64,000 nucleotides of DNA from Bradyrhizobium sp. AZCC 1610 (GCF_036924515.1 NZ_JAZHRR010000001.1:3443001-3507000); one strand, 5' to 3'; counted from the first letter of the stretch, positions 17,765 to 28,603 are shown. A program made the numbers and translations. The notes: generated from the sequence alone by a model not told the origin.

Positions 17765-17853
17765 CGTCATGGCCGGGCTTGTCCCGGCCATCCACGTCTC
17801 TGTCGCACGGTCTGTAAAAGACGTGGATGCCCGGGACAAGCCCGGGCATGACG
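17765..17853. repeat. Palindromic intergenic repeat (family B)
   Basis: Long hairpin between serS and tatC: arm 17765-17799 starts CGTCATGGCCGGGCTTGTCC and arm 17819-17853 is its near-complement ending GGGCATGACG. A widespread Bradyrhizobium-type 'gtcatggccgggctt' repeat. It separates two co-oriented genes and may reduce read-through. Confidence 0.8.
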
Positions 17854-17903
17854 AATCACAGGAAGTGCGCCGCAATGATAGGCAAAACGCCGGCGATCCG
17901 CCC

Positions 17904-18722
17904 CTACTCCGCCGGGTTGGCTTCCGGGGGGCTGGCGGGCGGAGGCGTGGTCGAGGCCCGCGCGGCCGCGGCCTTCTTTTCCACCATACGGACCGCAACG
18001 ATGGCGCCCTCGTAGAGCGCCAGCAGCGGTATCGCGAGCGAGGCCTGGCTGATCACGTCGGGCGGCGTCAGCACAGCGGCGATCACGAAGGCGATGACGA
18101 TGAAATAGCGCCGCTTCTCGCGCAGCATCTGCGAGGAGACAATGCCGATCCGCCCCAGCAGGGTCAGGATCACCGGTAGCTGGAACGCGATGCCGAAGGC
18201 GAAGATCAGCGACATCATCAGCGACAGATATTCGCCGACCTTCGGCAACAACTGGATCTGCGCGGCTTCGTCGCTGCCGGTCTGTTGCATGCCGAGCGAG
18301 AACCGCACCAGCATCGGCAGCACGATGAAGTAGACCAGAAGCGAGCCGAGCGCGAAGAAGAACGGCGTGGCGATCAGATACGGCAGGAACGCGCCGCGCT
18401 CGTGCTTGTAGAGGCCGGGCGCCACGAACATGTAAATCTGCCCGGCAACGATCGGGAACGAGATGAAGGCAGCGCCGAACATCGCCAGCTTCAACTGGGT
18501 CAGGAAATATTCCAACAGCGCGGTGTAGATGAATTTCGAATTTTCCGCGCCCGCAACCCAGACGAACGGCCAGACCAGCACGTTGTAGATCTGCTTGGCG
18601 AAGAAGAAGCAGAAGATGAAAGCTATACCGAAGGCCAACAGCGCCTTGATCAGCCGCGAGCGCAGCTCGATCAAGTGATCCATCAATGGCGCCTTGCTGG
18701 CCTCGATATCCTCGATGGTCAT
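17904..18722 (-). CDS. tatC: Sec-independent protein translocase subunit TatC
   Basis: 272 residues with six membrane helices; TatC with TatB forms the twin-arginine signal receptor. The N-terminal '[18 protein letters not shown]' and the loop residues '[10 protein letters not shown]' (here '[14 protein letters not shown]', near residue 95) are invariant family features. The C-terminal tail is Ala/Pro-rich. The start overlaps the stop of tatB by 4 nt, so the two are translationally coupled. Confidence 0.96.
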   Translation of the reverse strand: MTIEDIEASKAPLMDHLIELRSRLIKALLAFGIAFIFCFFFAKQIYNVLVWPFVWVAGAENSKFIYTALLEYFLTQLKLAMFGAAFISFPIVAGQIYMFVAPGLYKHERGAFLPYLIATPFFFALGSLLVYFIVLPMLVRFSLGMQQTGSDEAAQIQLLPKVGEYLSLMMSLIFAFGIAFQLPVILTLLGRIGIVSSQMLREKRRYFIVIAFVIAAVLTPPDVISQASLAIPLLALYEGAIVAVRMVEKKAAAARASTTPPPASPPEANPAE

Positions 18723-19234
18723 GACGCTTTGGCGTCCTTGAGAATGTCAGGCGCCGTGGGCGCGATATCCTGCGCCGCCGCCTGAACTTCACGCGTGATC
18801 GCTAGCGGCTCGGACGCCGCCACATGCGCCTCGGCTTCGGCGAAGGTCTCCGGCGTCGGCGCGGCCGGCGTCGTCGGCGTGACGGGCTCGCCGATCGCGG
18901 ACGCCACCTGCGCATCGTTGGGTGAGGCGGCAGGCTTGTCGATGTCGCCGATCTGCAGGGCGTCGCCGACATCCTTCTGCAGCGAGGTCATGAGGGTGCC
19001 GGGGGAAAGCGCCGTCGCGGAGTCCTTGACCTCGTCGAAGCTTTTCTTCAGGTCGGCCATTTCGGCCTCGCGCATGGCCTCCTGGAACTGGCCCTGGAAT
19101 TCGGAGGCCATCTTGCGCGCCTTGCCCATCCATTGCCCGACCATGCGCAAGACGCCCGGCAGTTCTTTCGGGCCGATGGCGATCAGCGCGACAACCGCGA
19201 TGACGACCAGTTCACTCCACCCGATGTCGAACAT
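18719..19234 (-). CDS. tatB: Sec-independent protein translocase subunit TatB
   Basis: 171 residues: N-terminal membrane helix '[26 protein letters not shown]' region with the conserved Glu8 and the Gly-Pro hinge, an amphipathic helix (about 22-60), then an Ala/Pro/Thr-rich disordered tail. The ATG at 19234 gives the canonical 'MFDIGWSE' start; upstream in-frame residues are not conserved. Follows tatA by 120 nt and overlaps tatC by 4 nt. Confidence 0.95.
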   Translation of the reverse strand: MFDIGWSELVVIAVVALIAIGPKELPGVLRMVGQWMGKARKMASEFQGQFQEAMREAEMADLKKSFDEVKDSATALSPGTLMTSLQKDVGDALQIGDIDKPAASPNDAQVASAIGEPVTPTTPAAPTPETFAEAEAHVAASEPLAITREVQAAAQDIAPTAPDILKDAKAS

Positions 19235-19354
19235 GAATTCTTCCGCTCGCGCGAGACGTCCGCGCCCCAATCCATCATAGCCAAGATTTGGAGCCGCCCG
19301 CGCCGTTTCTCAACCGGCATCCTCTAAACTGACGCCTGGTTCAAGATGCCTGGT

Positions 19355-19597
19355 TCAGACAGCCTTGCTGCCGACATCGGTCCGCGCCGCGGTGGGCGCC
19401 GGCGCCGCATTGTGATCGATGGTCTTCACCGGCTCTGCGGGCTTTTCGGGTGCCTTGTCATCGTCCTGCAAGCCCTTCTTGAAGGACTTGATGCCCTGCG
19501 CGACGTCGCCCATCAGGTCCGAGATCTTGCCGCGGCCGAACAACAGCAGGACCACTGCGATCACGACGATCCAGTGCCAAATGCTAAGCGAACCCAT
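19355..19597 (-). CDS. tatA: Sec-independent protein translocase subunit TatA
   Basis: 80 residues: short N-terminus 'MGSLSIWHW', a membrane helix, '[22 protein letters not shown]' with the Phe-Gly hinge and amphipathic helix, then a charged tail. Oligomerises to form the pore-like part of the Tat system. First gene of tatA-tatB-tatC. Confidence 0.95.
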   Translation of the reverse strand: MGSLSIWHWIVVIAVVLLLFGRGKISDLMGDVAQGIKSFKKGLQDDDKAPEKPAEPVKTIDHNAAPAPTAARTDVGSKAV

Positions 19598-19766
19598 CCT
19601 GCAACTCCTCCAAAAGAGACGGCCGGCTTCCGGCCAAGCTTTGGCGGAAGGTAGGCCCGAGAGGCGTCAAAAACAAGGACCCATGCCGCGGCAAATCGCT
19701 GTCGCGGCTACGTATTATGGCTATTATTAACCCCACCTGAGCGAATAGTCGGCGGAGCCTTCGGAA

Positions 19767-20498
19767 CTAGCTTCCGCCGCCTTCTTCAGGTTCGGCAGCC
19801 GGTGCCAGCAGCAGTTCCAGATTGTCGCCGACCTCCAGCGGATCCTCGTCCTCACGCAGCGCCACATCGTCGGACGGCGTCGGAACGCTGAAGCCGGAAG
19901 GCAGCCGCGAATCCAGTAGTCCCGTACCCTTCAGCTCTTCCAGGCCCGGCAGGTCGCCGAGCGCTTCCAAGCTGAACTGCGACAGGAACGCTTCCGTCGT
20001 GCCGAAGGTCAGCGGCCGGCCCGGCGTCTTGCGGCGGCCACGGGGGCGGATCCAGCCGGTTTCCAACAGCACATCCAGTGTTCCCTTTGATGTGATCACG
20101 CCGCGGATTTCCTCGATCTCGGCGCGTGTCACTGGTTGGTGATAGGCGATGATCGCGAGCACCTCGATCGCGGCCCGCGACAGGCGCCGCGTCTCCGTGC
20201 TTTCGCGCGTCATCAACCACGACAGATCGCCGGCGGTGCGGAAGGTCCATTTGTTGGCGACGCGCACCAGATTGACGCCGCGCGGGGCATATTCCGCCTG
20301 CAATTGCGCCAGCGCCGCCTTGACGTCGACGCCATCGGGCATGCGCTTGGCAAGCGCCGCCTGATCGATCGGCTCGGCAGAGGCGAACAGCAGCGCTTCG
20401 AGAAGCCGCAATTCCTCCGGCCGCGCCGCAACCTCGGTATTCTGGTCGATGGGATGATCCTCGGCATCTTCCATGCGTTTTTCCGCCAGGCTTGCCAT
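19767..20498 (-). CDS. scpB: Segregation and condensation protein B
   Basis: 243 residues with two winged-helix domains ('RLLEALLFASAEPID', 'LSRAAIEVLAIIAYHQPVTRAEIEEIRGV', 'LLETGWIRPRGR'). ScpB dimers bind ScpA and regulate the SMC-kleisin complex. The ATG at 20498 is chosen because AAGGAGA lies about 8 nt upstream; a GTG 18 nt further upstream would overlap scpA. Ends in an acidic tail. Immediately follows scpA. Confidence 0.93.
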   Translation of the reverse strand: MASLAEKRMEDAEDHPIDQNTEVAARPEELRLLEALLFASAEPIDQAALAKRMPDGVDVKAALAQLQAEYAPRGVNLVRVANKWTFRTAGDLSWLMTRESTETRRLSRAAIEVLAIIAYHQPVTRAEIEEIRGVITSKGTLDVLLETGWIRPRGRRKTPGRPLTFGTTEAFLSQFSLEALGDLPGLEELKGTGLLDSRLPSGFSVPTPSDDVALREDEDPLEVGDNLELLLAPAAEPEEGGGS

Positions 20499-20515
20499 GG
20501 CTAGGTCTCCTTCCA

Positions 20516-21337
20516 CTACTCGACCGTCATATCCGGCGCGGGCATCGCTGCCTGCGGCGGACGCCTACGAAAATACAGCGGCGCGAACGCCTCTTTCTGG
20601 TTCAATTCCATCTCGCCTTCGCGCACCAGTTCGAGCGCAGCGGCGAAGCTCGACGCAAACACCGTTGCCTTTTGCGAGGGGTCGACAACATAGTTGAGGA
20701 GATAATCGTCGAGGCAGCTCCAGTCCTCGGACATGCCGACGAGCCGCTCCAGCGACGCGCGCGCCTCCGCCAGCGACCACACCGTGCGCTTGGTCAGATG
20801 CACCGTCGCCAGCACGCGCTGCTGACGCTGCGCCGAATAGGCGGTGAGCAGGTCGAACAGGGTTGCCGTGAATTTGGGGTGGCGAATTTCGGCGATGGTT
20901 TCCGGATTGCCGCGCGGAAAGATATCGCGCTGGAACTGCGGCCGGTTCATCAGCCGGTTGGCAGCTTCTCTGATAGCCTCGAGCCGGCGCAGCCGGTTCG
21001 CCAGGGCGGTCGCCATTTCTTCGGCGCTCGGCCCGTCCGGAGTGGCCGGTTCAGGCAGCAGCAGCCGCGATTTCAGGAACGCGAGCCAGGCCGCCATCAC
21101 GAGGTAGTCGGCCGCCAGTTCAAGGCGGATTTTTCGCGCGGCCTCGATGAAGATCAGATACTGGTCGGCCAGCGCCAGGATCGAAATCTTGGCGAGATCG
21201 ACCTTCTGCTGCCGCGCCAGCGTGAGCAGCAGGTCGAGCGGGCCCTCATAGCCCTCGACGTCGACGACCAGCGATGGCTCGCCGTCGGTGAGTTCGGCGG
21301 GCCGTCCGGTTTCAAACGATAGAATCTCAGCCGTCAT
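20516..21337 (-). CDS. scpA: Segregation and condensation protein A (kleisin)
   Basis: 273 residues. The N-terminal kleisin helices ('YEGPLDLLLTLARQQKVDLAKISI', near 30) bind the SMC head-proximal neck; the C-terminal winged helix ('FASSFAAALELVREGEMELNQKEAFAPLYFR') binds the SMC cap. Overlaps the nagZ stop by 4 nt and precedes scpB by 17 nt; nagZ-scpA-scpB is a conserved alphaproteobacterial operon. Confidence 0.95.
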   Translation of the reverse strand: MTAEILSFETGRPAELTDGEPSLVVDVEGYEGPLDLLLTLARQQKVDLAKISILALADQYLIFIEAARKIRLELAADYLVMAAWLAFLKSRLLLPEPATPDGPSAEEMATALANRLRRLEAIREAANRLMNRPQFQRDIFPRGNPETIAEIRHPKFTATLFDLLTAYSAQRQQRVLATVHLTKRTVWSLAEARASLERLVGMSEDWSCLDDYLLNYVVDPSQKATVFASSFAAALELVREGEMELNQKEAFAPLYFRRRPPQAAMPAPDMTVE

Positions 21338-22356
21338 GCCGTTGCTACCCGATCCATCAACGCTTCAAGTTCAGCCCGCGCCGCCTGCCGGTCGAAGGGC
21401 TCGGGCTGTTTTCGCGAGGCCAGCGCCCGCCTGGCGCGATCCAGGGCCTCGCCCGCCAGCTGCGGCGTCTCGCGCGCCACATCGTGCATCTCGTCGAGCT
21501 TGCCGTTGCAATGCAGGACCATGTCGCAGCCGGCGTTGACAATGGCGCGGGTCCGTTCGGCGATCGAACCCGCCAGGGCATTCATGGACACGTCGTCACT
21601 CATCAACAAGCCTTGGAACCCGATCGCGCCGCGAATCACCTGCCGGATGATTGTCGCAGAAGTCGTCGCCGGTTGGGCGGGGTCTAGCGCGCTAAACACA
21701 ACATGTGCGGTCATCGCCATCGGCAGGTCCGCCAGCGGTTGAAAGGCGGCGAAATCGGTCCGCTCCAGCTCTTCTTTCGACGTATCAACGGTCGGGAGCC
21801 GGAAATGGCTATCCGCAGTGGCCCTTCCGTGGCCGGGAATGTGCTTCAGAACCGGCAGGACGCCGCCCTGTTCCAGCCCCCCGGTGACCGCCCGGGCGAT
21901 CGCCGCGACCTTGGCCGGTTCGGTTCCATAGGCCCGGTTGCCGATCACGGCGTCGGCGCCGGCCACCGGCACGTCCGCCAGCGGTAGGCAGTCGACGGTG
22001 ACGCCGAGGTCGATCAGGTCGGCCGCGATCAAGCGCGAACTGAGCCGCGCAGCCTTTAGCCCCAGCGCCTTGTCGAGGTCGTAGAGCGCCCCGAAGGTGG
22101 CGCCGGGCGGATAGACCGGCCAATACGGCGGCCCCAGCCGGGCCACCCGCCCGCCTTCCTGGTCGATCAACACCGGCGCATCCGCCTGGCCCAGGCAATG
22201 TCGCAATTCCCCAACAAGCGCAGAGACTTGATCAGGGCTCTCGATATTGCGTTTGAACAGGATGAAGCCCCATGGCCGCGTCCCACGGATGAATTCGCGC
22301 TCCGTGGCGCTCAGTTCCAGTCCCGATACGCCCGTAATGAATGCGCGGCTGCTCAT
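21334..22356 (-). CDS. nagZ: Beta-N-acetylhexosaminidase (GH3)
   Basis: 340 residues, a single GH3 barrel. NagZ removes GlcNAc from anhydro-muropeptides in the cytoplasm during cell-wall recycling. The signature 'LKHIPGHGRATADSH' (catalytic Asp/His loop, near residue 165) and 'LLMSDDVSMNAL' carrying the nucleophile Asp (near 245) are intact. The ATG at 22356 gives the 'MSSRAFITGVSG' start expected of the family. Lies upstream of scpA with a 4-nt overlap. Confidence 0.94.
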   Translation of the reverse strand: MSSRAFITGVSGLELSATEREFIRGTRPWGFILFKRNIESPDQVSALVGELRHCLGQADAPVLIDQEGGRVARLGPPYWPVYPPGATFGALYDLDKALGLKAARLSSRLIAADLIDLGVTVDCLPLADVPVAGADAVIGNRAYGTEPAKVAAIARAVTGGLEQGGVLPVLKHIPGHGRATADSHFRLPTVDTSKEELERTDFAAFQPLADLPMAMTAHVVFSALDPAQPATTSATIIRQVIRGAIGFQGLLMSDDVSMNALAGSIAERTRAIVNAGCDMVLHCNGKLDEMHDVARETPQLAGEALDRARRALASRKQPEPFDRQAARAELEALMDRVATA

Positions 22357-22402
22357 GGGGCCGATTAGGCCCCTCATAGCCCCGGGGTCAAGGAAACCGC
22401 CG

Positions 22403-23872
22403 TTAATTCCTTTGGACGAAGCACTGCCCGCCGGCGGTTTTCAGGCTGCTGCAGACCTGCGCCGCCTCTTCGGACGAGCCGAACGGGCCGGCGAAGGCGC
22501 GGTAATAGACCCCCTTTTCGCCGAGATCGACACGCTTCACCAGCGACGAGTGCGACCCCAGCACGCTCGGGAACTTGCCCTGCAGCGCGCGATAGGAGGC
22601 TTGCGCGTCGGCTTCGTTCTTCTGCGAGGACACTTGAACCAGATAGCCACCGCCGGCCGCAGGGGCCGTCTGGGCCGGGTTGGTCGCCGCCATCCGGGTC
22701 GGCGGCGCGGCATCGGCCTGCGGTGCCAGCGACATTGGCGAATTGGCGCTGGCATTGGCAGACGCGGGGTTACGGGCCGGCGGCGCAGCGGGAGCGGCAG
22801 CCGGGGCAGCGGCGCTTCGCGAAGCTGGCGCCGGCCTTGCAGGCGGCGCGACCCCTGCCGGCAGGCCGCCATTGTCGGCGTCGCCCTTGACGGCGAGCGT
22901 CCTGACCCTGCGCGGCTCGTTGTTCGGCATCGTGCCGTTCGCACCCGTCGCCGGCGCCGGACCGGTCGGAGAGACGCTCGCAACCGGCGGCGGGCTGTTG
23001 TTCTGGTTCAGCGGCGGAAACACCACGCGCGGCGCCCCCGAGCGGGAATTGACGTCGACCGGCGTCTCTTCGCGCGACACCAGCTTCTCGCCGCCATCGC
23101 CTGGCAGCATGCGGTCGGGGTTCTTGCCGGCGCTCGCATCGGACGGCGCCGGCACCACCTTGGTCGGGCTGTTGTCGGCCCTGATGATCGGCGGCTCACC
23201 TGAGCGGGGCGAACCGACAAAGGTGCGGTAGGCAAAGGCAGCCCCCGTCCCCACTACGGCCAGCGCCAGTACCGCGACGACCGTCATCAGGCCGCTCGAG
23301 CGCTTCTTCGGCGCGGGCTCTTCCTCATATTCGTTCTGGTAGGCGTAGGGATCGTCCGGATAGGCCGGATCGCGCTGATAGTCGTGCTCGCCGGTTTCGA
23401 GCCGTCCATACAGCGCATCGTCGTAGCGCGACGGGTCCTGCTGCGGCTCGTCGGCATATTGTTGCGGAGCCTCGTCGTAGTCTTGCGCTGGCGCCTCATG
23501 GGTAGACGAATTGGGCTGCTGGGCCGCGTAGCGATGCAAGGGATGCACCGGCGCCGGTTGGTACGGCGCCGGTTGGTACTCCGGCTCGTCGTCGTATTCC
23601 TGCGGCAGAGGCAACGGAGGCGGCGGAGTTTCATGGCGCGCGCGCTGCATCCATGCCGGCGGGCTCGGCGGAGCATCGGGCTCTTCTTCCGGCGGGTCAT
23701 AGCGCTGCGGACGCACGTTGGCCCGCGACTGCAGCGGGCGTGGCGCGGGCTTGGCCGCGGCCCCCTGCGGATCATTCTGCCCGATCAGCCTTGCGAGCTC
23801 GGCAAGCGGATCGCTCTCGCCGCGAGCCTGGTCGGCGGAAGCAAAAGGTCGGTCCTGATATCGATCAGCCAT
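22403..23872 (-). CDS. SPOR domain-containing membrane protein
   Basis: 489 residues. A cytoplasmic Asp/Glu/Tyr/Pro-rich N-terminal region (to about 200) leads to one membrane helix ('GLMTVVAVLALAVVGTGAAFAY' near 208-230), a long Pro/Ala-rich periplasmic linker, and a C-terminal SPOR domain ('GYLVQVSSQKNEADA... ' to 'QCFVQRN') that binds denuded glycan at division sites. Standard neighbour of nagZ and argS in alphaproteobacteria. The ATG at 23872 opens 'MADRYQDRPF'. Confidence 0.88.
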   Translation of the reverse strand: MADRYQDRPFASADQARGESDPLAELARLIGQNDPQGAAAKPAPRPLQSRANVRPQRYDPPEEEPDAPPSPPAWMQRARHETPPPPLPLPQEYDDEPEYQPAPYQPAPVHPLHRYAAQQPNSSTHEAPAQDYDEAPQQYADEPQQDPSRYDDALYGRLETGEHDYQRDPAYPDDPYAYQNEYEEEPAPKKRSSGLMTVVAVLALAVVGTGAAFAYRTFVGSPRSGEPPIIRADNSPTKVVPAPSDASAGKNPDRMLPGDGGEKLVSREETPVDVNSRSGAPRVVFPPLNQNNSPPPVASVSPTGPAPATGANGTMPNNEPRRVRTLAVKGDADNGGLPAGVAPPARPAPASRSAAAPAAAPAAPPARNPASANASANSPMSLAPQADAAPPTRMAATNPAQTAPAAGGGYLVQVSSQKNEADAQASYRALQGKFPSVLGSHSSLVKRVDLGEKGVYYRAFAGPFGSSEEAAQVCSSLKTAGGQCFVQRN

Positions 23873-23991
23873 CGTGATGGTGCATCCCCTACGGGACAGC
23901 GCCAACTCGCCATGTCAAACAAACCATGACGAGCGTGGCCCCTGCCAGATACCCTCACGAACCCCCATTCGTGAAGGCCTTCGCCCCCTGC

Positions 23992-25785
23992 CTACCGCAT
24001 CTCGGTCGGGGCGTGGACGCCGAGAACGGCTAAGCCCGATGCCAGAACCGAGACGACGCCCTGAACCATTGCCAAGCGCGCCCTCGTGATCTCTGCATCA
24101 TTAGTTATAATGAAGCGTAAATAGGGCAAATCCCGCCCTTTCGTCCACAACGCGTGAAATTCACTGGCCAAATCATATAGATAAAACGCGATTCGGTGCG
24201 GCTCATGTGCCACCGCGGCCGACTCAACCATTCTCGGATAGAGTGCCAGCCTTTTCAAGAGGCCAAGTTCCGCCGGGTCGGTCAGCCGCTCCACCGGGGC
24301 ATCCCCCAGCCAGGCCGACCGGGCGGCGTCATCCGCCGGCAGTTCGGGAACGACCTCGCGGGCGTTCTTGAAGATCGAATGGCCGCGGGCATGCCCGTAC
24401 TGGACGTAGAAGACGGGGTTGTCCTTCGACTGTTCGCGTACCTTGGCGAGGTCGAAATCGAGCACGGCGTCGTTCTTGCGGAACAGCATCATAAACCGCA
24501 CCGCGTCCGAGCCGACCTCGTCCACCACCTCGCGCAGCGTGACGAACTCGCCGGAGCGTTTCGACATCCGCACCTGCTCACCCCCGCGCAGCAGCCGGAC
24601 GAGCTGCACGACCTTGACGTCGAGCGCCGCCTTGCCGTCGCTTATGCCCTTCACCGCCGCCTGCATGCGCTTGATGTAGCCGCCATGATCGGCGCCGAAC
24701 ACGTCGATCAGGTCGAGGAAGCCGCGGTCGACCTTGTTCTTGTGATAGGCGATGTCGGAGGCGAAATAGGTGTAGCTGCCGTCCGACTTGATCAGCGGAC
24801 GATCGACGTCATCGCCATAGGCGGTGGCGCGGAACAGCGTCTGGATGCGGTCTTCGTAATCCTCGACCGGTTTGCCCTTCGGCGGCGGTAGGCGGCCCTC
24901 GTAGATGTCGCCCTTGGCACGCAGGAAATCGATGGTCTCGGTGACCTTGTTGTTGCCGGTCTCGATCAGTGACCGCTCCGAGAAGAACACCTCGTGCTTG
25001 ATGTTCAGCGCCGCGAGATCGCCCTTGATCATGTCCATCATCATGGCGATTGCCTTGGCGCGCACGATCGGCAGCCATGAAGCCTCCGGCATCGCCTTCA
25101 GCTTGTCGCCATGCTCGGCGGCGAGCGCCTGCCCGACCGGCACCAGGTAATCGCCGGGATAGAGCCCTTCCGGAATCTCGCCGATGTTTTCGCCAAGCGC
25201 TTCCCGGTAGCGCAGGAATGCCGAGCGCGCGAGCACGTCGACCTGCGCGCCGGCGTCGTTGATGTAATACTCGCGCGTGACGTCGTAGCCAGCAAAATCA
25301 AGCAGGCCGCACAGCGCGTCGCCGAACACCGCACCCCGGCAGTGGCCGACATGCATCGGTCCGGTCGGGTTGGCCGAGACGTATTCGACATTGACCTTGG
25401 CGCCGTGGCCGATCGCGCTTTTGCCGTAGGACGCGCCCTCGCGCAGCATCGTGAGCAGTTCGTCCGCCCAGACCTGAGGCTTCAAGGTGAGATTGATGAA
25501 GCCGGGCCCGGCGACCTCGACGGAATCCACCAGATCGTCGGCGCGCAATTTTTCCGCGATCCTGTCGGCGAGCTCGCGCGGCTTCGCCTTGGCGTCCTTG
25601 GCCAGCACCATGGCGGCGTTGGTCGCCATGTCGCCATGGCTCGCGTCGCGCGGCGGCTCGACCACGACGCGGGAGAAATCGATGCCGGCGGGCCATTGGC
25701 CGTCGGCCGCGAGCGCGGCGCAGATCGCCTGCACACGCGCCAGCGCGTCGGCGAACAGATGTTGTGGGGCTGGCTTGTCGGACAT
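23992..25785 (-). CDS. argS: Arginyl-tRNA synthetase
   Basis: 597 residues, class I synthetase. The N-terminal Add1 domain is followed by the HIGH-type motif '[14 protein letters not shown]' (near 127) and the KMSKS-like '[10 protein letters not shown]' (near 408), then the DALR anticodon-binding domain at the C-terminus ('[15 protein letters not shown]'). The last residues 'GVHAPTEMR' are typical. Starts 9 nt after dgt on the same strand. Confidence 0.96.
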   Translation of the reverse strand: MSDKPAPQHLFADALARVQAICAALAADGQWPAGIDFSRVVVEPPRDASHGDMATNAAMVLAKDAKAKPRELADRIAEKLRADDLVDSVEVAGPGFINLTLKPQVWADELLTMLREGASYGKSAIGHGAKVNVEYVSANPTGPMHVGHCRGAVFGDALCGLLDFAGYDVTREYYINDAGAQVDVLARSAFLRYREALGENIGEIPEGLYPGDYLVPVGQALAAEHGDKLKAMPEASWLPIVRAKAIAMMMDMIKGDLAALNIKHEVFFSERSLIETGNNKVTETIDFLRAKGDIYEGRLPPPKGKPVEDYEDRIQTLFRATAYGDDVDRPLIKSDGSYTYFASDIAYHKNKVDRGFLDLIDVFGADHGGYIKRMQAAVKGISDGKAALDVKVVQLVRLLRGGEQVRMSKRSGEFVTLREVVDEVGSDAVRFMMLFRKNDAVLDFDLAKVREQSKDNPVFYVQYGHARGHSIFKNAREVVPELPADDAARSAWLGDAPVERLTDPAELGLLKRLALYPRMVESAAVAHEPHRIAFYLYDLASEFHALWTKGRDLPYLRFIITNDAEITRARLAMVQGVVSVLASGLAVLGVHAPTEMR

Positions 25786-25794
25786 GGCCGCCGC

Positions 25795-27003
25795 CTAACG
25801 CAAATCCGGGGTCGAGTCAAAAAGCCTTTGGTGCTCGATCAGGGCGAAGCGGTCGGTCATTCCAGCGATGAAATTGCCGATCCGGCGCGCCCGCTCGCCT
25901 TCCGTTACGCGCTCGGTGCCCTCGACCCATTCGGCCGGCATGTCGCCCGGCGATTCCTGATAGCGCGCGAACAGATCGAACAGGATGCCTTCCGCCTCGC
26001 CCATCACCCGCATCACCCGCGCATGGCGGTACATCCGCTCCTTCAGGAACGCCTTGATCTCGGCCTCCTCCTGCGCGACTTGCTCCGGAAACGCGACCAG
26101 CGGCTGATGGTGGTGGCGGACGTCATGCGCGGATTGCAGTTTCGCCGCTTCCAGCCGCCTGCCCGCCTCCGACATAACCGCCCCGATCATGTAGGAAATC
26201 AGCTCGCGCACCAGTTCCGCACCGCGCCTGGCATGGTCGAGATGGGGATAATGCCGGTCGATCTCGGCGATAACAGCTGCGGTGAGCGGCATGACCTTCA
26301 AATCATCGACGCTGAACAAGCCGGCGCGCAGGCCATCGTCGATGTCGTGGGCGTCATAGGCGATATCGTCGGCGAAGGCCGCGGCCTGCGCCTCCAGCGA
26401 GGCGTAGCTCCACAACTCCAGATCGAATTTTTGATTGAAGTCGGCGATGCCGAACGGAAGCCCGCTTTCGCGGTATGGCCCGGCCGGGGCCCCGCCCGGC
26501 TCTGTCAGCGGGCCGTTGTGCTTGACGATACCCTCCAGCGCCTCCCAAGTCAGGTTCAGCCCGTCGAACTCGGGATAGCGGTGTTCCAGCGAGGTTACGA
26601 CCCGCAGCGCCTGCGCGTTGTGGTCGAAGCCGCCATGGGCGGCGAGGCATTTGTCGAGCGCCCGCTCGCCGGCATGCCCGAAGGGGGGATGGCCGAGGTC
26701 ATGCGCCAGCGCCAGGGTTTCGGTGAGGTCCTCGTCGAGGCCGAGCTGCCGGGCCAGCGCGCGGGCGATCTGCGCCACTTCCAGCGAATGGGTCAGCCGG
26801 GTGCGGTAATGGTCGCCCTCGTGGAACACGAACACCTGGGTCTTGTGCTTCAGCCGCCGGAACGCGGTGGAATGGATCACCCGGTCACAATCGCGCCGGA
26901 ACGGGCTGCGGGTCTTGCTCGGCGGCTCGGCGAACAGCCGGCCGCGGCTCCTATCAGGGTCGCAGCCATAAAGCGCGCGGGGGGCAGCCATTCCGACCGA
27001 CAC
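25795..27003 (-). CDS. dgt: Deoxyguanosinetriphosphate triphosphohydrolase-like protein
   Basis: 402 residues, an HD-domain dNTPase that splits dGTP to deoxyguanosine and triphosphate. The metal site is plain: '[15 protein letters not shown]' (H near 69) and '[16 protein letters not shown]' (HD near 106), with the distal Asp in '[16 protein letters not shown]'. Size fits the short alphaproteobacterial dGTPase type. Heads the dgt-argS pair and faces erpA across 103 nt. Confidence 0.93.
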   Translation of the reverse strand: MSVGMAAPRALYGCDPDRSRGRLFAEPPSKTRSPFRRDCDRVIHSTAFRRLKHKTQVFVFHEGDHYRTRLTHSLEVAQIARALARQLGLDEDLTETLALAHDLGHPPFGHAGERALDKCLAAHGGFDHNAQALRVVTSLEHRYPEFDGLNLTWEALEGIVKHNGPLTEPGGAPAGPYRESGLPFGIADFNQKFDLELWSYASLEAQAAAFADDIAYDAHDIDDGLRAGLFSVDDLKVMPLTAAVIAEIDRHYPHLDHARRGAELVRELISYMIGAVMSEAGRRLEAAKLQSAHDVRHHHQPLVAFPEQVAQEEAEIKAFLKERMYRHARVMRVMGEAEGILFDLFARYQESPGDMPAEWVEGTERVTEGERARRIGNFIAGMTDRFALIEHQRLFDSTPDLR

Positions 27004-27106
27004 GATTTTTTAGTCCTTATCCATTTGATTCCGCGAGATTACGCACTTAACTATGTCTGACGCCCCATACCAAATGAATTGGGTATGACGGGCCGGAGAG
27101 CATGCC

Positions 27107-27436
27107 ATGACCACTGCCATCACCGTCAGCGAGCGGGCCGCCCGCCGCATCGGGGAAATCCTCAAGTCCGAAGGCGACGGCGCCATGCTGCGCATCTCCG
27201 TCGAGGGCGGCGGCTGCTCCGGCTTCCAGTACAAGTTCGACGTCGACCACGCCAAGACCGAGGATGATCTGGTGATCGCGCGCGAGGGCGCGGTGGTGCT
27301 GGTCGATCCGGCCTCGGTGCCGTTCCTCGCAGGCTCCGAAGTCGATTTCGTCGACGATCTGATCGGCGCGTCGTTCCGTGTGGTCAATCCGAATGCCACC
27401 GCGTCGTGCGGTTGCGGGACGAGCTTTTCGGTCTGA
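27107..27436 (+). CDS. erpA: Iron-sulfur cluster insertion protein ErpA/IscA type
   Basis: 109 residues of the A-type carrier family that passes Fe-S clusters to apoproteins. The three cluster-binding cysteines are present: one in 'EGGGCSGFQYKF' (near 40) and two in 'SCGCGTSF' at the C-terminus. Stand-alone gene, divergent from dgt; this isolated location fits ErpA more than the isc- or suf-operon A-type carriers. ErpA versus IscA cannot be fixed from motifs alone. Confidence 0.9.
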   Translation: MTTAITVSERAARRIGEILKSEGDGAMLRISVEGGGCSGFQYKFDVDHAKTEDDLVIAREGAVVLVDPASVPFLAGSEVDFVDDLIGASFRVVNPNATASCGCGTSFSV

Positions 27437-27474
27437 GCATTGAGAGGCGAATTCGTTCGCCTAATCGCAGTCGC

Positions 27475-27592
27475 CGTACCCCGCGAAGGCGGGGTATCCA
27501 GTACGCCGCGGCCTATCGTTTCCGCCACTGCCGTCTCTGGGATACTGGATCGTCCGCCCCAGTGCGCAATTGCGCACAAGGCGGACGATGAC
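27475..27592. repeat. Palindromic intergenic repeat (family F)
   Basis: Between convergent erpA and the LysR gene. ACCCCGC...GCGGGGT hairpin at 27478-27495, then ATCCAGTA and its complement TACTGGAT about 48 bases apart, and a GTCCGCC...GGCGGAC hairpin at 27552-27587 enclosing TGCGCAATTGCGCA. A composite of repeats typical of Bradyrhizobium intergenic DNA; may terminate both genes. Confidence 0.6.
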
Positions 27593-27678
27593 AACAGAGT
27601 AAGCCTCCGCGATCTCGCGGCGCTTGCCCGAGGTTTGCATCTAGTCTCGCCCCCACGCCATTTGGAAGCCTAGGCGGT

Positions 27679-28584
27679 CTACGCTTCGCGCGCGTAGCGC
27701 GGCAGGTCGGCTTTCAGCATGGCCAGCACCTCATCCCTGACCGGATCGCGGGTGCCGCGGGTGAAAGCAGCCGCCAGCGGCAGCTTGTTCATGTCGGATG
27801 CGGCAAGGCGGATGAAGCGGACGCCGCGCGTTGCCATTCGCGAGGTCCAGCGCGGGACGATGGCGACGCCCAATCCTGCGGCGACCAGATTGACGATGGT
27901 CTGCTTTTCATCGGCGATTTGCGCCACGCGCGCCTCACAGCCGGCCTCGGCGAACAGTTTCATGGTGAGATCATGGCTGTGCGGCCGCGAGCGGCGTTCG
28001 GGCACGATCAACGGCTCGTTCTCGAGATCGGCGATGGTCACGCGTTTGCGCGATGCCAGCGGATGACGGTCGGTAACCGCGACGACGGCGGTCTCGTGCA
28101 GCAGAAGCAGAAACTCCAGCCGCTTGTCGGGCCGCTCTGGCGGGCGCACGAAGGTAAGGTCGAGCCGGCCGGACAGCAGGCGCGGTAGCAGACGCACGGT
28201 CTTGTCCTCGACCAGTTGTACGGTGACGTCAGGCCGAAGCTGACGGAAATCGTGCAACAGCCGCGGCAGCAGTCCTGCGGCTGCGCTGTCTATGGCGCCG
28301 ACACGAATGATCGCGGCCCGCTTGCGGCCACGCGTCCGGAACCGGCCGGCCAGCGCATCGGCCTGCGCCAATAGCGTCCGCGCTTCCTTCAGCAGCACGG
28401 CGCCATCGTCCGTCAGCGCGACGCTGCGCGTCGTGCGCGTCATCAGCCGCGTGCCGAGATCGTCTTCGAGCAAACGGATGAAGCGGCCGAGCGCCGATGG
28501 CAGCATGTCGAGCCGCTGCGCCGCCCTGCCAAAATGCAACTCCTCGGCTGCCGCCACGAAGCAGCGCAAGTGATGTAGGTCCAT
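27679..28584 (-). CDS. LysR-family transcriptional regulator
   Basis: 301 residues. N-terminal winged helix-turn-helix (residues about 1-60: '[21 protein letters not shown]') and a C-terminal LysR substrate domain ('[19 protein letters not shown]' onward). Its start faces the tartrate dehydrogenase gene across 112 nt, the usual arrangement for a LysR activator and its target. A TTATA-N11-TATAA palindrome in that gap is the likely operator. The effector is probably tartrate or a related hydroxy acid (inference from neighbour). Confidence 0.9.
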   Translation of the reverse strand: MDLHHLRCFVAAAEELHFGRAAQRLDMLPSALGRFIRLLEDDLGTRLMTRTTRSVALTDDGAVLLKEARTLLAQADALAGRFRTRGRKRAAIIRVGAIDSAAAGLLPRLLHDFRQLRPDVTVQLVEDKTVRLLPRLLSGRLDLTFVRPPERPDKRLEFLLLLHETAVVAVTDRHPLASRKRVTIADLENEPLIVPERRSRPHSHDLTMKLFAEAGCEARVAQIADEKQTIVNLVAAGLGVAIVPRWTSRMATRGVRFIRLAASDMNKLPLAAAFTRGTRDPVRDEVLAMLKADLPRYAREA

Positions 28585-28603
28585 TCATCCTCCCGAGGCG
28601 GGA

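Noticed and set aside
17754..17849. 32-residue N-terminal extension of SerS
   Set aside because: It is translation of the family B palindrome; SerS begins at 17753 with its canonical residues.
20492..21322. 276-residue frame opposite scpA
   Set aside because: Shadow of scpA; scpA is fixed by kleisin motifs and operon overlaps.
25111..27060. 649-residue plus-strand reading frame over argS and dgt
   Set aside because: It covers two well-identified genes on the other strand and has no recognisable domain.
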